The position numbers and the translations under genes were made by a program. From positions 1 through 39,296 of the forward strand of contig JAAYXD010000014.1 of the NCBI GenBank assembly GCA_012516065.1: a stretch of DNA of 39,296 nt. The letters are read 5' to 3'. Under the pieces are notes generated by a model, which was not told the origin of the DNA, searched no databases, and saw only the letters and a program-made list of their open reading frames with translations. This stretch comes from Clostridiaceae bacterium. Its GTDB lineage: Bacteria; Bacillota; Clostridia; DSM-8532. Each line of letters begins with the position of its first letter. The first letter of the stretch is position 1. Of the stretch, positions 7,058-16,139 are shown piece by piece.

Positions 7058-9139
7058 TTAAAATATCGAGAAAGTCAGGAACAGTACCGAGAACAGGGAA
7101 GATACAAGCGATACGACCGTAATCTGCGTGTTGATCGACGGACCCGCCGTATCCTTGAAAGGATCTCCTACCGTATCCCCGACAACCGCGGCTTTGTGCG
7201 TGTCGGAACCCTTGCCGCCTTCGTTTCCGGCTTCAACATACTTTTTAGAATTGTCCCACAGGCCGCCCGCGTTAGACATAAACAGCGCGAACAAAAGCCC
7301 GCTGACGATGTTTCCGGCCAGGAAGCCGCCTATCGCCTGGACCCCTCCTATGAAACCGACAAGAAGCGTGAATCCGATCGCCATAAGACCGGCGGGTATG
7401 AGCTCTTTAATCGCACCCGAGGTGGCAATCTCGATACATTTTTCGTATTCGGGCTTAACGCCTTCCTTGCCTTCTTTAAGACCTTCGATTTCATTAAACT
7501 GCCTATGGATTTCCCCGACCATCCTCTGGGCATTCCTGTCAACGCCAAGCATAAGCATTGATGAGAACACGAGCGGTATTGCGGCTCCGACAAGCAGACC
7601 GAAGAATACAAGAGGGTTCATTATATCAAAACCTTTAAGGCCTTCAACGCCAAGCTCGGCCGCGGCGCTGTTAACTTCGCTTATGAAAGCGCCCAAAAGC
7701 GCGATAACGGTCAAACCGGCCGCCGCGATCGCGAACCCTTTTGTAATCGCTTTTACGGTATTTCCCGCGCTGTCAAGTTCGTCGGTAACTTTAAGCACAT
7801 CGTCGCCGAGATTGCCCATTTCGGCAAGTCCTCTCGCGTTATCGACAATCGGACCGTAAGCGTCGTTTGAAATTACCATTCCGACTATCGAAAGCATTCC
7901 CACCGCGGACATTGATATGCCGAACATAGCATAACCTTCGCCTATCGGAGCGCAAAGCTTATAGGCGATCAACGACGCGAACGCTATTCCTATCATCGAT
8001 GGAAGTACACTGAGCAGCGCATATGATATTCCTGACAGTATCGTAAAGGCCGGTCCGGATTTTGAAGCCCGCGCCACATACTGAACGGGTTTTCTTACAT
8101 CGTTTGTGAAATAATCGCTTGCTATTCCGATGATAACGCCTGTGAGGAGTCCTGCCATGCAGGCGCCCCAGATACGCCATTCGAAACGGAAAACTATTGT
8201 GGCCAGCAGCGTTAATACGGCATATATGCCGGTAGTTACATATGTGCTGTTATTAAGGGCTTTCGTAGGATCCCCGTTTTTGCCTATGCGGGCCATCGAT
8301 ATGCCGATAATCGAGGATAAAAGCCCAAGCGCAGCATAACACAGTACCATGCTTGCGTTGGCAGCGCCTCCGCTTACCCTGTCGAGGGCGACTGCTATAA
8401 CGAGAGCGGCGGCCATTGAAGCTACATGAGAGTCAAACAGATCAGCTCCCATTCCGGCTACATCGCCGACATTGTCTCCTACATTATCGGCTATGACCGC
8501 AGGGTTTCTCGGGTCATCTTCCGGGATGCCAAGTTCCACCTTACCGACGAGGTCGGCGCTGATATCGGCCGTTTTCGTAAAAATACCTCCGCCGGCTTTT
8601 GCAAACAGCGCAAGTGAACTGGCCCCGAAGCTGAAACCTAAAAGAGCCGTCGTATTGTTTGTCGCCAGCAAAATTGCCGTAACGCCGAACAGGCTTGAGC
8701 CCACGACAGCCATGCCCATAACGGCTCCTCCGCGGAACCCGGTCATAAATGACGGCTTAATGCCTTTCGTGGCAGCTTCCGCAGCTTTAGTATTTGCGAT
8801 AGTTGCGATACTCATACCTATTTTCCCGGCAGTAGCCGAAAAAATGGTTCCGGCTATATATGCTATCGCCATAATAATGTTTTTTGAAACGTTACCCGTC
8901 CATACAGGACTTGGAAGAAAAATGAATATAAGAATCGCCGCTGCGCCTGCAAACCGGGCAAGTACACGATACTCCTTATTTAAAAATGTAGCGGCGCCAT
9001 TTCGAATTAATTCCCCGACTTCAATTATCCTTTTGTTTGTTGACGGCTGTTTCCGGACCCACCAATAAAGCCATGCCGCAAAAAGAAAAGCGAGAATGGA
9101 CACAACAATAGCCATAATACCGAAAATAGTTACGTTCAT
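7058..9139 (-). CDS. hppA: K+-independent-type H+-translocating membrane pyrophosphatase
   Basis: This 693-aa integral membrane pump hydrolyses PPi to move protons across the membrane. About 15-16 transmembrane segments are expected. The substrate-binding motifs are clear: DLVGKVE, EDDPRNPAVIADNVGDNVGD, GADLFDS and, near the C-terminus, DNSKKYVE and DTVGDPFKDT. The diagnostic site reads GNTVKAIT, with Lys where K+-dependent enzymes have Ala and Thr three residues later. This places it in the K+-independent class, whose characterised members pump H+. ATG at 9139 is chosen because GAGGG lies just upstream. An in-frame start 90 bp earlier would fall inside the promoter. Single-gene transcript. 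Confidence 0.95.
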   Translation of the reverse strand: MNVTIFGIMAIVVSILAFLFAAWLYWWVRKQPSTNKRIIEVGELIRNGAATFLNKEYRVLARFAGAAAILIFIFLPSPVWTGNVSKNIIMAIAYIAGTIFSATAGKIGMSIATIANTKAAEAATKGIKPSFMTGFRGGAVMGMAVVGSSLFGVTAILLATNNTTALLGFSFGASSLALFAKAGGGIFTKTADISADLVGKVELGIPEDDPRNPAVIADNVGDNVGDVAGMGADLFDSHVASMAAALVIAVALDRVSGGAANASMVLCYAALGLLSSIIGISMARIGKNGDPTKALNNSTYVTTGIYAVLTLLATIVFRFEWRIWGACMAGLLTGVIIGIASDYFTNDVRKPVQYVARASKSGPAFTILSGISYALLSVLPSMIGIAFASLIAYKLCAPIGEGYAMFGISMSAVGMLSIVGMVISNDAYGPIVDNARGLAEMGNLGDDVLKVTDELDSAGNTVKAITKGFAIAAAGLTVIALLGAFISEVNSAAAELGVEGLKGFDIMNPLVFFGLLVGAAIPLVFSSMLMLGVDRNAQRMVGEIHRQFNEIEGLKEGKEGVKPEYEKCIEIATSGAIKELIPAGLMAIGFTLLVGFIGGVQAIGGFLAGNIVSGLLFALFMSNAGGLWDNSKKYVEAGNEGGKGSDTHKAAVVGDTVGDPFKDTAGPSINTQITVVSLVSSLFSVLFLTFSIF

Positions 9140-9197
9140 ATAAACACACCCTCTTAACGCTTTTATTATCAGCTGCAACGAAGGTTGAACAGGATCT

Positions 9198-9226
9198 ATC
9201 ATAACATTATACGGTATAGATTTCAA
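9198..9226 (-). promoter_or_regulatory. Predicted sigma-A promoter of hppA
   Basis: On the minus strand, TTGAAA (9226-9221) and TATGAT (9203-9198) are 17 bp apart, 59 bp upstream of the hppA ATG. This supports the shorter hppA start. Confidence 0.7.
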
Positions 9227-9229
9227 CAA

Positions 9230-9527
9230 ATGACATAAAATTAATTTGAAAGTGGAATATGGAAATGATATACTTTTTCTGGATTGTTATGATGTGATAT
9301 TTATTGCTCATGATTTGCCTAAGGCTTGGAATATTCTTCATTAATGACGGCATCATAAATAATTCGTTTTTATCCGGTTATCTGTGCGTTGTTATTTCGG
9401 ATCAGGGTACGGCTTAATTACCGGGGTTGGTCAGGCATACCGAACACATGCGGCATATGGCACGATTAACTAAACTCCCGGTAAAACGCCTGGTCCTGCT
9501 ATTTTATAGAAAAGGGGTTGAAAGGTA
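9230..9527. other. Intergenic region between hppA and the AIM24-family gene
   Basis: No gene is seen. The hppA promoter lies at its left edge. The first half is AT-rich. A convincing promoter for the plus-strand gene could not be picked out, though TATTTT near 9500 is a possible -10. Confidence 0.5.
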
Positions 9528-10352
9528 ATGTTTTGTCAAAATTGTGGAAAACAGCTTGATGCTGGTACAAAGTTCTGTACTTCGTGCGGAAAGCCGGTAA
9601 ACAGCGCCGGCACTAATACCGGAAGTGCCGGGCCGGAGCGTCCCGCCGCGCAGTATGCGGCTGCTGAACCGCTTGAATACAGGATATTCGGCGACAACCT
9701 GCCTGCGGTTTCAATCCGCCTTAAGGCCGGCCAGAGTATTTATACGCAGTCCGGAGGCATGACATGGATGGACAGCGGCATAACCATGCAGACGAATATG
9801 CAGGGAGGCTTCATGAAAGGACTTGGCAGAATGATTTCCGGTGAATCGTTGTTCATGGCTACATACACCGCTACCGTTCCTGATCAGGAGATTGTAATCG
9901 CGAGCACATTTCCGGGGCACATTGTCGCGGTTGATGTTGGTAAATGCCCGATAATCGCGCAGAAAAGCGCTTTCCTCTGCGCCCAGCCGAGCGTTACTTT
10001 AAGCGCTTATGTAACAAGAGGCCTTAAGGCCGGATTTTTTGGAGGGGAAGGCTTTATTATGCAGCGTTTGTCCGGGACGGGCATAGTATTCTTTGAAGTG
10101 GACGGAAGCCTTGTCGAGAGGACGTTGGCTCCGGGAGAAACAATAAAGGTGGATACGGGTAATGTTGCGGCTTTTGAAGAAACCGTGCAGTATTCGGCCG
10201 AAATGGTTAAAGGCTTTAAAAACATACTGTTCGGCGGAGAAGGTTTGTTCCTTACAACATTAACGGGTCCGGGGAAAGTATGGCTGCAGACGATGAGCAT
10301 GGCCGAATTCGCGAAAGGATTAATTCCGTTTTTACCTACCGGTTCCCGCTAA
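9528..10352 (+). CDS. Zinc-ribbon protein with AIM24/TIGR00266 domain
   Basis: This is a 274-aa protein. Residues 3-20 form a short zinc ribbon (C3, C6, C17, C20). A low-complexity Ala/Gly/Pro linker to about residue 48 joins it to a TIGR00266/AIM24-type beta-rich domain with the family's glycine-rich repeats (AGQSIYTQSGGMTWM, FGGEGFIMQRLSGTG, FGGEGLFLTTLTGPG). The family's molecular role in bacteria is not settled. No signal peptide or membrane segment is evident, so it is probably cytoplasmic. The ATG has an AAGGGG purine tract about 10 bp upstream and a second AAAGG closer. It stands alone and converges on the FAD/Rieske gene. Confidence 0.88.
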   Translation: MFCQNCGKQLDAGTKFCTSCGKPVNSAGTNTGSAGPERPAAQYAAAEPLEYRIFGDNLPAVSIRLKAGQSIYTQSGGMTWMDSGITMQTNMQGGFMKGLGRMISGESLFMATYTATVPDQEIVIASTFPGHIVAVDVGKCPIIAQKSAFLCAQPSVTLSAYVTRGLKAGFFGGEGFIMQRLSGTGIVFFEVDGSLVERTLAPGETIKVDTGNVAAFEETVQYSAEMVKGFKNILFGGEGLFLTTLTGPGKVWLQTMSMAEFAKGLIPFLPTGSR

Positions 10353-10400
10353 ACGGCTTAACACTTGTGAATCCTTGTACAGGAGATGTTTATATAACTT

Positions 10401-10446
10401 AAAAAGGCATTATTCGAAAAACGCGAATGAATGCCTTTTTTCTTTA
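10401..10446. terminator. Bidirectional terminator
   Basis: A long stem of about 16 bp with one bulge joins 10401-10416 and 10424-10440. It has A5 on the left and T6 on the right, so it can stop transcription from both converging genes. Confidence 0.88.
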
Positions 10447-10468
10447 AATATAGAAATTAAAACTGCCG

Positions 10469-12037
10469 CTAAAATTGATCTTTTGTTAATCTTTCAAGAA
10501 GGCTTGTATCCGTTTCTTTTGTCAACGGCCTGACAGCCGGTCCTTCTATAATATCACCGGAAACAGTAAACCTGGAGCCGTGACATGGGCAGTCCCACGA
10601 TTTCTCGGCGGAGTTCCAGTTCAGCTCACAGCCCATATGCGTGCATGTCGTGTTAACGATATGAAGTTCGCCGTTCTCGTCGCGGTATACTCCGGCCCTG
10701 CCGCCGTCCGATTCGATAATATCCGCTTCCCCGGGCCTGATATCGATATTTTCCGATACGGGTTTTATTTTCCCGCTTATAAAGTGTTTCGCGACATCGA
10801 GATTTTCAACGACAAAATTCTTAACCGATCCGGCAATATTCATCCTTGACGGATCGAATACCTCCTGCCACGGGCTTTCACCTTTTGATATCAGGTCCTT
10901 TATTATCAGTGCGCTCACGACGCTGCTTGTCATACCCCATTTCTGAAAGCCTGTCGCTATATAAAGGCTGGGTGTGTCGGAGGCATACCTGCCTATATAC
11001 GGAATACCGTCAAGGGGCATGCAGTCCTGCGCAGACCATCTGTAAGGAGTATCGTCAACCGTAAAAATACCGCTCGCAAACTCCGCGAGAGCCCGGTAAT
11101 GTTTGTTCAAATCCTTACCCTGACCTGTTTTATGGCTTTCGCCGGCGATAAGCACTAATTCGTCCGAATCGTTATCTAAACCCCTTAATGAGCGGGAAGG
11201 GTCTTCGGCGTTGATGTACATTCCACCGGGGTACTTTTCCCGAGCTTTTACGGCGATAATATACGCTCGTTCGCAGTAAAGCCTTGCAAAGTACATACCT
11301 TTCTTTTGATAAAACGGGTAATGGGATGCAATTATGACTTTTTTCGCGTTAATCTTTTTTTCATTTTCCGTTATAAGGACAAAATGCCCGTTATTCTCGT
11401 CAATATCGATTACCCGGCTTTGTTCAAATATCCTTACGCCTTTTTTGCTCATTTTTTCCGCAAGCGGAACAAGGAATTTTCTCGGGTGGAACATAGCCTG
11501 GCCGTCAAACCTGACCGCGGCTTTTATGGGGATCGGAAGCGGTATTTCATCAACGAACGACGCTTTAATACCGAGATCTGAAGCCGTCCTCGCTTCATTC
11601 TCGACAGCTTCTATGTTTTTATCCTTCTGCGTGTAAACATACGCGGCTTCTTCGGTATAATCGCATTTGATGCTGTTATCTTTAGCAATTTTCAGAATTT
11701 CGCGTATCGCGGTTTCGTTCGCGTCGGCATATTGCTTTGCAAGTTCGCGTCCCCTCTGGTTCTTTATTTTGTCGTAAATTAAGCCGTGCTGTGAAGTGAT
11801 TTTCGCTGTTGTATGTCCCGATGTACGCTCGACGATCCTGCCCGCATCGACAACCACCGTATCGATGCCTTCGCCGCCGATATAATAGGCGCATAATAAA
11901 CCGGCCATACCTCCGCCGACAATTACACAGTCGGCATTAATGTCTTCGGTCAGCTGTGGGTAATCTGTCTGAGCGGTTGTCGAAAGCCAGTAAGAACAGG
12001 GCTGTCCGGTAAAATCAAAAAATTTGTCGTTTTCCAT
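10469..12037 (-). CDS. FAD-dependent oxidoreductase with C-terminal Rieske [2Fe-2S] domain
   Basis: This 522-aa enzyme has a DAO-type FAD domain in residues 35-400. Its Rossmann motif is VIVGGGMAGLLCAYY, and the family's RTSGHTTAKIT segment lies just after. A Rieske domain fills the last ~90 residues. The cluster ligands and disulfide cysteines are visible in CTHMGC and CPCHGS, matching the C-x-H...C-x2-H pattern. This is the same architecture as Bacillus YhfW. The substrate is unknown, and the Rieske centre presumably passes electrons from the flavin. No signal peptide is seen, so it is probably cytoplasmic. GGAGG lies 7 bp before the ATG. The divergent LysR gene is a candidate regulator. 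Confidence 0.9.
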   Translation of the reverse strand: MENDKFFDFTGQPCSYWLSTTAQTDYPQLTEDINADCVIVGGGMAGLLCAYYIGGEGIDTVVVDAGRIVERTSGHTTAKITSQHGLIYDKIKNQRGRELAKQYADANETAIREILKIAKDNSIKCDYTEEAAYVYTQKDKNIEAVENEARTASDLGIKASFVDEIPLPIPIKAAVRFDGQAMFHPRKFLVPLAEKMSKKGVRIFEQSRVIDIDENNGHFVLITENEKKINAKKVIIASHYPFYQKKGMYFARLYCERAYIIAVKAREKYPGGMYINAEDPSRSLRGLDNDSDELVLIAGESHKTGQGKDLNKHYRALAEFASGIFTVDDTPYRWSAQDCMPLDGIPYIGRYASDTPSLYIATGFQKWGMTSSVVSALIIKDLISKGESPWQEVFDPSRMNIAGSVKNFVVENLDVAKHFISGKIKPVSENIDIRPGEADIIESDGGRAGVYRDENGELHIVNTTCTHMGCELNWNSAEKSWDCPCHGSRFTVSGDIIEGPAVRPLTKETDTSLLERLTKDQF

Positions 12038-12088
12038 GTCGGTTCCTCCGTTATTTTGTTTTTTTCCGAACGTACGGTTAAAACCCGG

Positions 12089-12155
12089 TCTATATTTTTT
12101 GTCCTTCAGGTTATCAAGGCTGCGGTATCCGGAAAGAGTTTCCGCAAAGCCTTGA
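12089..12155 (-). promoter_or_regulatory. Promoter of the FAD/Rieske gene with an overlapping inverted repeat
   Basis: On the minus strand, TTGATA (12117-12112) and TATAGA (12094-12089) are 17 bp apart. A nested inverted repeat overlaps the -35 box. Its outer arms are TCAAGGCT (12114-12121) with AGCCTTGA (12148-12155), and its inner arms CGGAAA (12130-12135) with TTTCCG (12139-12144). It is a candidate operator for the neighbouring LysR protein or another regulator. Confidence 0.55.
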
Positions 12156-12243
12156 GCTTGCCGTAAAAAAGCGGCTTTACAGGATATTAGTATTTATCGC
12201 GGCAAGAAAAATATCCACAGCCGGATAAAAATATTGTTTAGAC

Positions 12244-12272
12244 TTTATACTGCTATAAATTAATTGTATAAT
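12244..12272 (+). promoter_or_regulatory. Predicted promoter of the LysR gene
   Basis: TTTATA (12244-12249) and a consensus TATAAT (12267-12272) are 17 bp apart, 28 bp before the ATG. The -35 is weak. Confidence 0.5.
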
Positions 12273-12300
12273 GAATGTAAAAGATATAAGGTGATTTTAT

Positions 12301-13188
12301 ATGCTGGTTAAACTGGACGCTTACAGGATATTTTACGAGGTGGCAAAGCACCGCAGTTTTTCAAAAGCCGCAAGATCGTTATACATGACACAGCCCGCGG
12401 TAAGCCAGGCGATTATGAATATGGAAAGGGAGCTTGGCACGCGCCTGTTCACGAGGACTTCAAAAGGCGTTAACCTGACGAATGACGGCCGGCTGCTTTA
12501 TGAATATTTAAGCTCGGCTATAAACCTTATCAGTGTAGGTGAAAGGAAACTGGCAGAATCAAGGGACGTTTTGACCGGAGAGATGAAAATAGGAGTCGGC
12601 GATACGATATCAAGGTATTACCTGCTTCCTTATCTCGAAATTTTTCACAACAGTTCCCCGAATATAAATCTTAAAATAATTAACCGCACTACGATGGAAT
12701 TATGCGCAATGCTTAAATCGGGAGAAATCGACTTAGCCGTATGCAACCTGCCCGTAAAGGATTCGGCGCTTTCTGTCAGGAAGTGTATTGACATACACGA
12801 TATATTCGTTTGCGGCGAAAAGTACAAATATCTGTGTTCCTCGCCAGTTGAGCTTGAAGAGCTTGCGAAGCTGCCGCTCATTTTTTTGGAACGCAAATCG
12901 AATTCGAGGCAGTATGTTGAAAGATTTCTCGCATCAAAGGGGATTAAAATACAGCCCGAAATCGAATTAGGGTCCCATGACCTGCTTTTGGAGTTCGCAA
13001 AATACAACTTCGGTATTTCCTGCGTTATCGAGGAGTTTTCCACCGAATACGTTAACAGCGGTCAGCTGTATAAAATAGAGTTAACCGAAGAAATCCCGAA
13101 AAGAGCCATAGGGTTTTGCTATCTAAAAAGCGTATCGCTGTCGAACGCGGCACGCAGGTTTGTCAGCATAACTCAGGGAGAGCTCTGA
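12301..13188 (+). CDS. LysR-family transcriptional regulator
   Basis: This 295-aa protein has the standard LysR layout. An N-terminal winged helix-turn-helix (residues 4-63; RSFSKAARSLYMTQPAVSQ, then LGTRLFTRTSKGV) is followed by a linker helix and a two-lobed effector domain (about 92-290). AAGGTGA lies 6 bp before the ATG. It is divergent from the FAD/Rieske gene, the usual arrangement for a LysR target, and converges on the MATE gene with a 16-bp overlap of the two 3' ends. The effector cannot be read from sequence. Confidence 0.92.
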   Translation: MLVKLDAYRIFYEVAKHRSFSKAARSLYMTQPAVSQAIMNMERELGTRLFTRTSKGVNLTNDGRLLYEYLSSAINLISVGERKLAESRDVLTGEMKIGVGDTISRYYLLPYLEIFHNSSPNINLKIINRTTMELCAMLKSGEIDLAVCNLPVKDSALSVRKCIDIHDIFVCGEKYKYLCSSPVELEELAKLPLIFLERKSNSRQYVERFLASKGIKIQPEIELGSHDLLLEFAKYNFGISCVIEEFSTEYVNSGQLYKIELTEEIPKRAIGFCYLKSVSLSNAARRFVSITQGEL

Positions 13189-14582
13189 ACGGATTGCGCC
13201 GCGGACTGCGGTTCGTCAGTAATGTTTGTTTTTACGACAGGATTTGCTTTCCATTTCCCCGATAAATAATAGACGAGTACTATTATCATTGCGGCAAGAC
13301 TCGCAATAGGAGCTGCAAACCCGAGCCCGCGCATTCCCTTGTCAAGGACAATTCCGAACAATACTGCCATCGGTATCCTGAACCCGACGGATGACATTAT
13401 CCCGGTGATTGAAGAGACTATCGTATGTCCGGAGCCTGTAATCAGCCCGTTCAGACAGAATACCGCGGGTACGATCAGGTAATCGAGTGAAAAGGTCCTT
13501 ATATAGTCCACTCCGCTGGCAATCATCTCCGGATCATCGCCGAAGAGCCTGAGAATCTGCTCGGGGAATAAGTTTGTGATAACATATACGATGAACGATA
13601 CCGAAAAAGCGAGCAGAATCCCCGTATGGAGCGTTTTTTTCACCCGGTCGATCTTGCCCGCGCCCATATTCTGGGCTACCATGGCCGAAACGGAGGAACC
13701 CACCGCCATAGCCGGAAGTATTGCAAATCCGTTGTATTTTCCGACTATCCCCAAAGCTGCCGACGCGCTTACGCCCATACTGTTTGAAATTGCAGTAAGA
13801 ACAAGGAAAGAGAAATTAACTATAACGTTCTGGATTGATATCGGTATTCCCAGACGCATCAGCATAAAGAAGCGCTTCTTGTTGAACCTGAAAGAGCTTG
13901 GTTTAAAATCGAAACTGAAATTGCTTCTTTTCAGATAGACTATGCAGCATATCATGCTGACTGCCTGCGAGATAACGGTTGCAAGCGCGGCGCCTCTCGC
14001 TTCCATACGGAACGCTCCTACGAATAAAAGGTCCAGGAAAACATTGAGTGCGCACGCTATCGAAACGAAAACAAGCGGGCGCTTGCTGTCGCCCAGGCCG
14101 CGCAGGATCGCGGCAAACGCGTTATATCCGAATATGAAGATTGTTCCCGATAAAGTGATATTCAAATAGTCCTTTGCCTGTTTGTACGATTCGGCGGGTG
14201 TCTGGATAATGCGAAGAATAACATCGGAAAGAAGCATCATCACGACGGTAAGGGAAACGGCCGCAGCGAGCAGAAAGGTAAGCAGCGTCGCAATTGTTTC
14301 ATTCATGCTTTTCCTGTCTCCAGAACCGAGATACTGTGCGATAACGACGGTACCGCCGACAGTTAGTCCGATTACTATATTTGTCAATAAAAAAGTAACC
14401 TGCCCGCCGATATTAACGCCCGATATACCGACTGAACCCATATAATTTCCGACAATTAACATATCGGCAACGCTGTAAAGCGTTTGGATTAAGTTTGAAA
14501 GCATAAAGGGCAGCGAGAAAAGAATAAGCTGCTTAATTACATCGCCTTCCGTAAGATTTTTTTCTATTGCAGGTTTCTCCAT
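13173..14582 (-). CDS. MATE-family multidrug/Na+ or H+ antiporter
   Basis: This 469-aa inner-membrane protein has 12 expected transmembrane segments in two MatE repeats. The first starts near residue 15 (LILFSLPFMLSNLIQTLYSVAD) and the second near 240 (LMRLGIPISIQNVIVNFSF). The order VGNYMGSVG...VGGTVVIAQYLGSG is typical of the MATE group. Members export cationic drugs or metabolites using a cation gradient; the substrate here is unknown. GAGGG lies 6 bp before the ATG. It lies 75 bp downstream of the MFS gene on the same strand, so the two may be cotranscribed. Confidence 0.92.
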   Translation of the reverse strand: MEKPAIEKNLTEGDVIKQLILFSLPFMLSNLIQTLYSVADMLIVGNYMGSVGISGVNIGGQVTFLLTNIVIGLTVGGTVVIAQYLGSGDRKSMNETIATLLTFLLAAAVSLTVVMMLLSDVILRIIQTPAESYKQAKDYLNITLSGTIFIFGYNAFAAILRGLGDSKRPLVFVSIACALNVFLDLLFVGAFRMEARGAALATVISQAVSMICCIVYLKRSNFSFDFKPSSFRFNKKRFFMLMRLGIPISIQNVIVNFSFLVLTAISNSMGVSASAALGIVGKYNGFAILPAMAVGSSVSAMVAQNMGAGKIDRVKKTLHTGILLAFSVSFIVYVITNLFPEQILRLFGDDPEMIASGVDYIRTFSLDYLIVPAVFCLNGLITGSGHTIVSSITGIMSSVGFRIPMAVLFGIVLDKGMRGLGFAAPIASLAAMIIVLVYYLSGKWKANPVVKTNITDEPQSAAQSVQSSP

Positions 14583-14657
14583 ATGTATCCCTCACAAGAA
14601 TTCCGTTATGTTATAATTCGGCGAAAATAAACAAGACTTTATCCAGTATAACACTTT

Positions 14658-15899
14658 TTATTCAATAATGGTAGATTTGGAAGAGGCGATTTTTCCTATC
14701 CCAATCCACAGGACAACGGGAAAAATCACCGCAAACAGGAGTCCCGTTCTAAGTCCGGTTCCGGTGGCGTCCGTACCGGAAAACAAGCCGGACGTAAAAA
14801 TGTGCGGCGCTTTCTGAACCGCGTTTGAAGTAAGACCAACGAAACCGGGACCAAAAGAACAACCGACGTCGCCCGCTAAAGCCAATATAGCGAACAAAGC
14901 CGTCCCACCCCGGCGAAACTGTTTTGCCGCAAGGCTGAGTGTACCTGGCCACATCATTCCTACGGACAAACCGCATAACGCGCAGCCGATAAGTGATATC
15001 ACGGGGAGAGGCGAGAAAACCGTAATAAGGTAGCTCGAGATGCAGAGGATACTGCTGAACGATAAGGCCTTATGCAGGTTTATCTTTGAGCCTTTGATCC
15101 CGTAAAATGTCCTTGATAAACCCATTAGTGCCGCGAACGCGCACGGGCCGAGCAGATCGCCTGCGGTTTTCGAAACGCCGAGGCCTATTTCGGCAAAAAG
15201 CGAAGACCACTGCGACATAGCGAGTTCAGCGGAACCTGCGCATATCATCAGAACAATAAAAAGCCGGAAGTACTTCTCACGGAAAAGTTCGCGAAGCGGT
15301 ATTTTCTGCTCATCATCAACTATTTTCCTGAGCGGTACCGTTGAAAACAGGAATATATTAGCAGCGGGTACAAAAGACCAGATTATGGGAAGCCAGTACC
15401 AGCGGTTTATTCCGGCAAGCACAAAATACAGCGTCGAAAGCAGAACGACCGCGACATGCCCCCAGCAGTAAAAAGAATGAAGGAGGCTCATAGCCGACGC
15501 TTTTTCATCACCGGGCAGCGATTCTACAATCGGGCTTATCAGAACTTCGAGCAGACCGCCTCCGATTCCGTTCAGAATAACAGCCGCAAGCAGCCCCGCA
15601 TATCCGTTAGTAAAGACAAACGGAATCAGTCCCATGAGCAGCAGCCCGGATACGCATAAAACATGGGCAAGCACCGCGCAGAAGCGGTAGCCTAATTTAT
15701 CGGCATATTTTGCGGAAACGGTATCAATAAATATCTGAACGCCGAAATTCAGCGAGATAAGAAAACCTATCTGTTCGAGCGACAAATCAAATTCTCTCTG
15801 GAATGTAACGAACAAAAGCGGCGCGAGGTTGTTTATTATGGCCAGCGTTATGAAACCAATGTAGCTTGCGTACAAAGTATGCTTGTAGGTTAATTTCAT
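14658..15899 (-). CDS. Major facilitator superfamily transporter
   Basis: This 413-aa membrane protein has 12 predicted segments. It carries a motif A-like DKLGYR between segments 2 and 3 and the SLEQIGFLISLNFGVQ segment common in MFS proteins near FucP-like sugar transporters. The substrate is not assignable. GGGAAGG lies 7 bp before the ATG. The MATE gene follows on the same strand. Confidence 0.88.
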   Translation of the reverse strand: MKLTYKHTLYASYIGFITLAIINNLAPLLFVTFQREFDLSLEQIGFLISLNFGVQIFIDTVSAKYADKLGYRFCAVLAHVLCVSGLLLMGLIPFVFTNGYAGLLAAVILNGIGGGLLEVLISPIVESLPGDEKASAMSLLHSFYCWGHVAVVLLSTLYFVLAGINRWYWLPIIWSFVPAANIFLFSTVPLRKIVDDEQKIPLRELFREKYFRLFIVLMICAGSAELAMSQWSSLFAEIGLGVSKTAGDLLGPCAFAALMGLSRTFYGIKGSKINLHKALSFSSILCISSYLITVFSPLPVISLIGCALCGLSVGMMWPGTLSLAAKQFRRGGTALFAILALAGDVGCSFGPGFVGLTSNAVQKAPHIFTSGLFSGTDATGTGLRTGLLFAVIFPVVLWIGIGKIASSKSTIIE

Positions 15900-16031
15900 G
15901 CCGAATCCTTCCCTGTTTTCTATCAGATATCATACCATATCAGAGCGCTTCCGGCAATCAATGAAGACATCGGGTGCGAAAACAGTGAAAAAACCCTCTT
16001 TAAATGGTTACGTGCAAGTAATGGATTATTT

Positions 16032-16040
16032 TGTTATAAT
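16032..16040 (+). promoter_or_regulatory. Extended -10 promoter upstream of the yesN-type gene
   Basis: TGTTATAAT forms an extended -10 (TGn plus consensus TATAAT). No good -35 is seen at 17 bp. It lies 100 bp before the start codon of the response-regulator operon. Confidence 0.55.
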
Positions 16041-16139
16041 ATAACTGGCTCCTGGAAGACTTCTTTTTTCACCGGAATTCAACAGATAAATATAAAAAAC
16101 GCTTGCAGGTCATTCAATCTGCCACCGTGGGAGGGTAAA

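Noticed and set aside
7128-7859. 243-codon open frame opposite hppA
   Set aside because: Antisense shadow of hppA with Pro/Ser-rich composition; no ribosome site or family match.
9140-9229. 30-residue N-terminal extension of hppA
   Set aside because: It runs through the predicted promoter, and a good ribosome site precedes the internal ATG at 9139.
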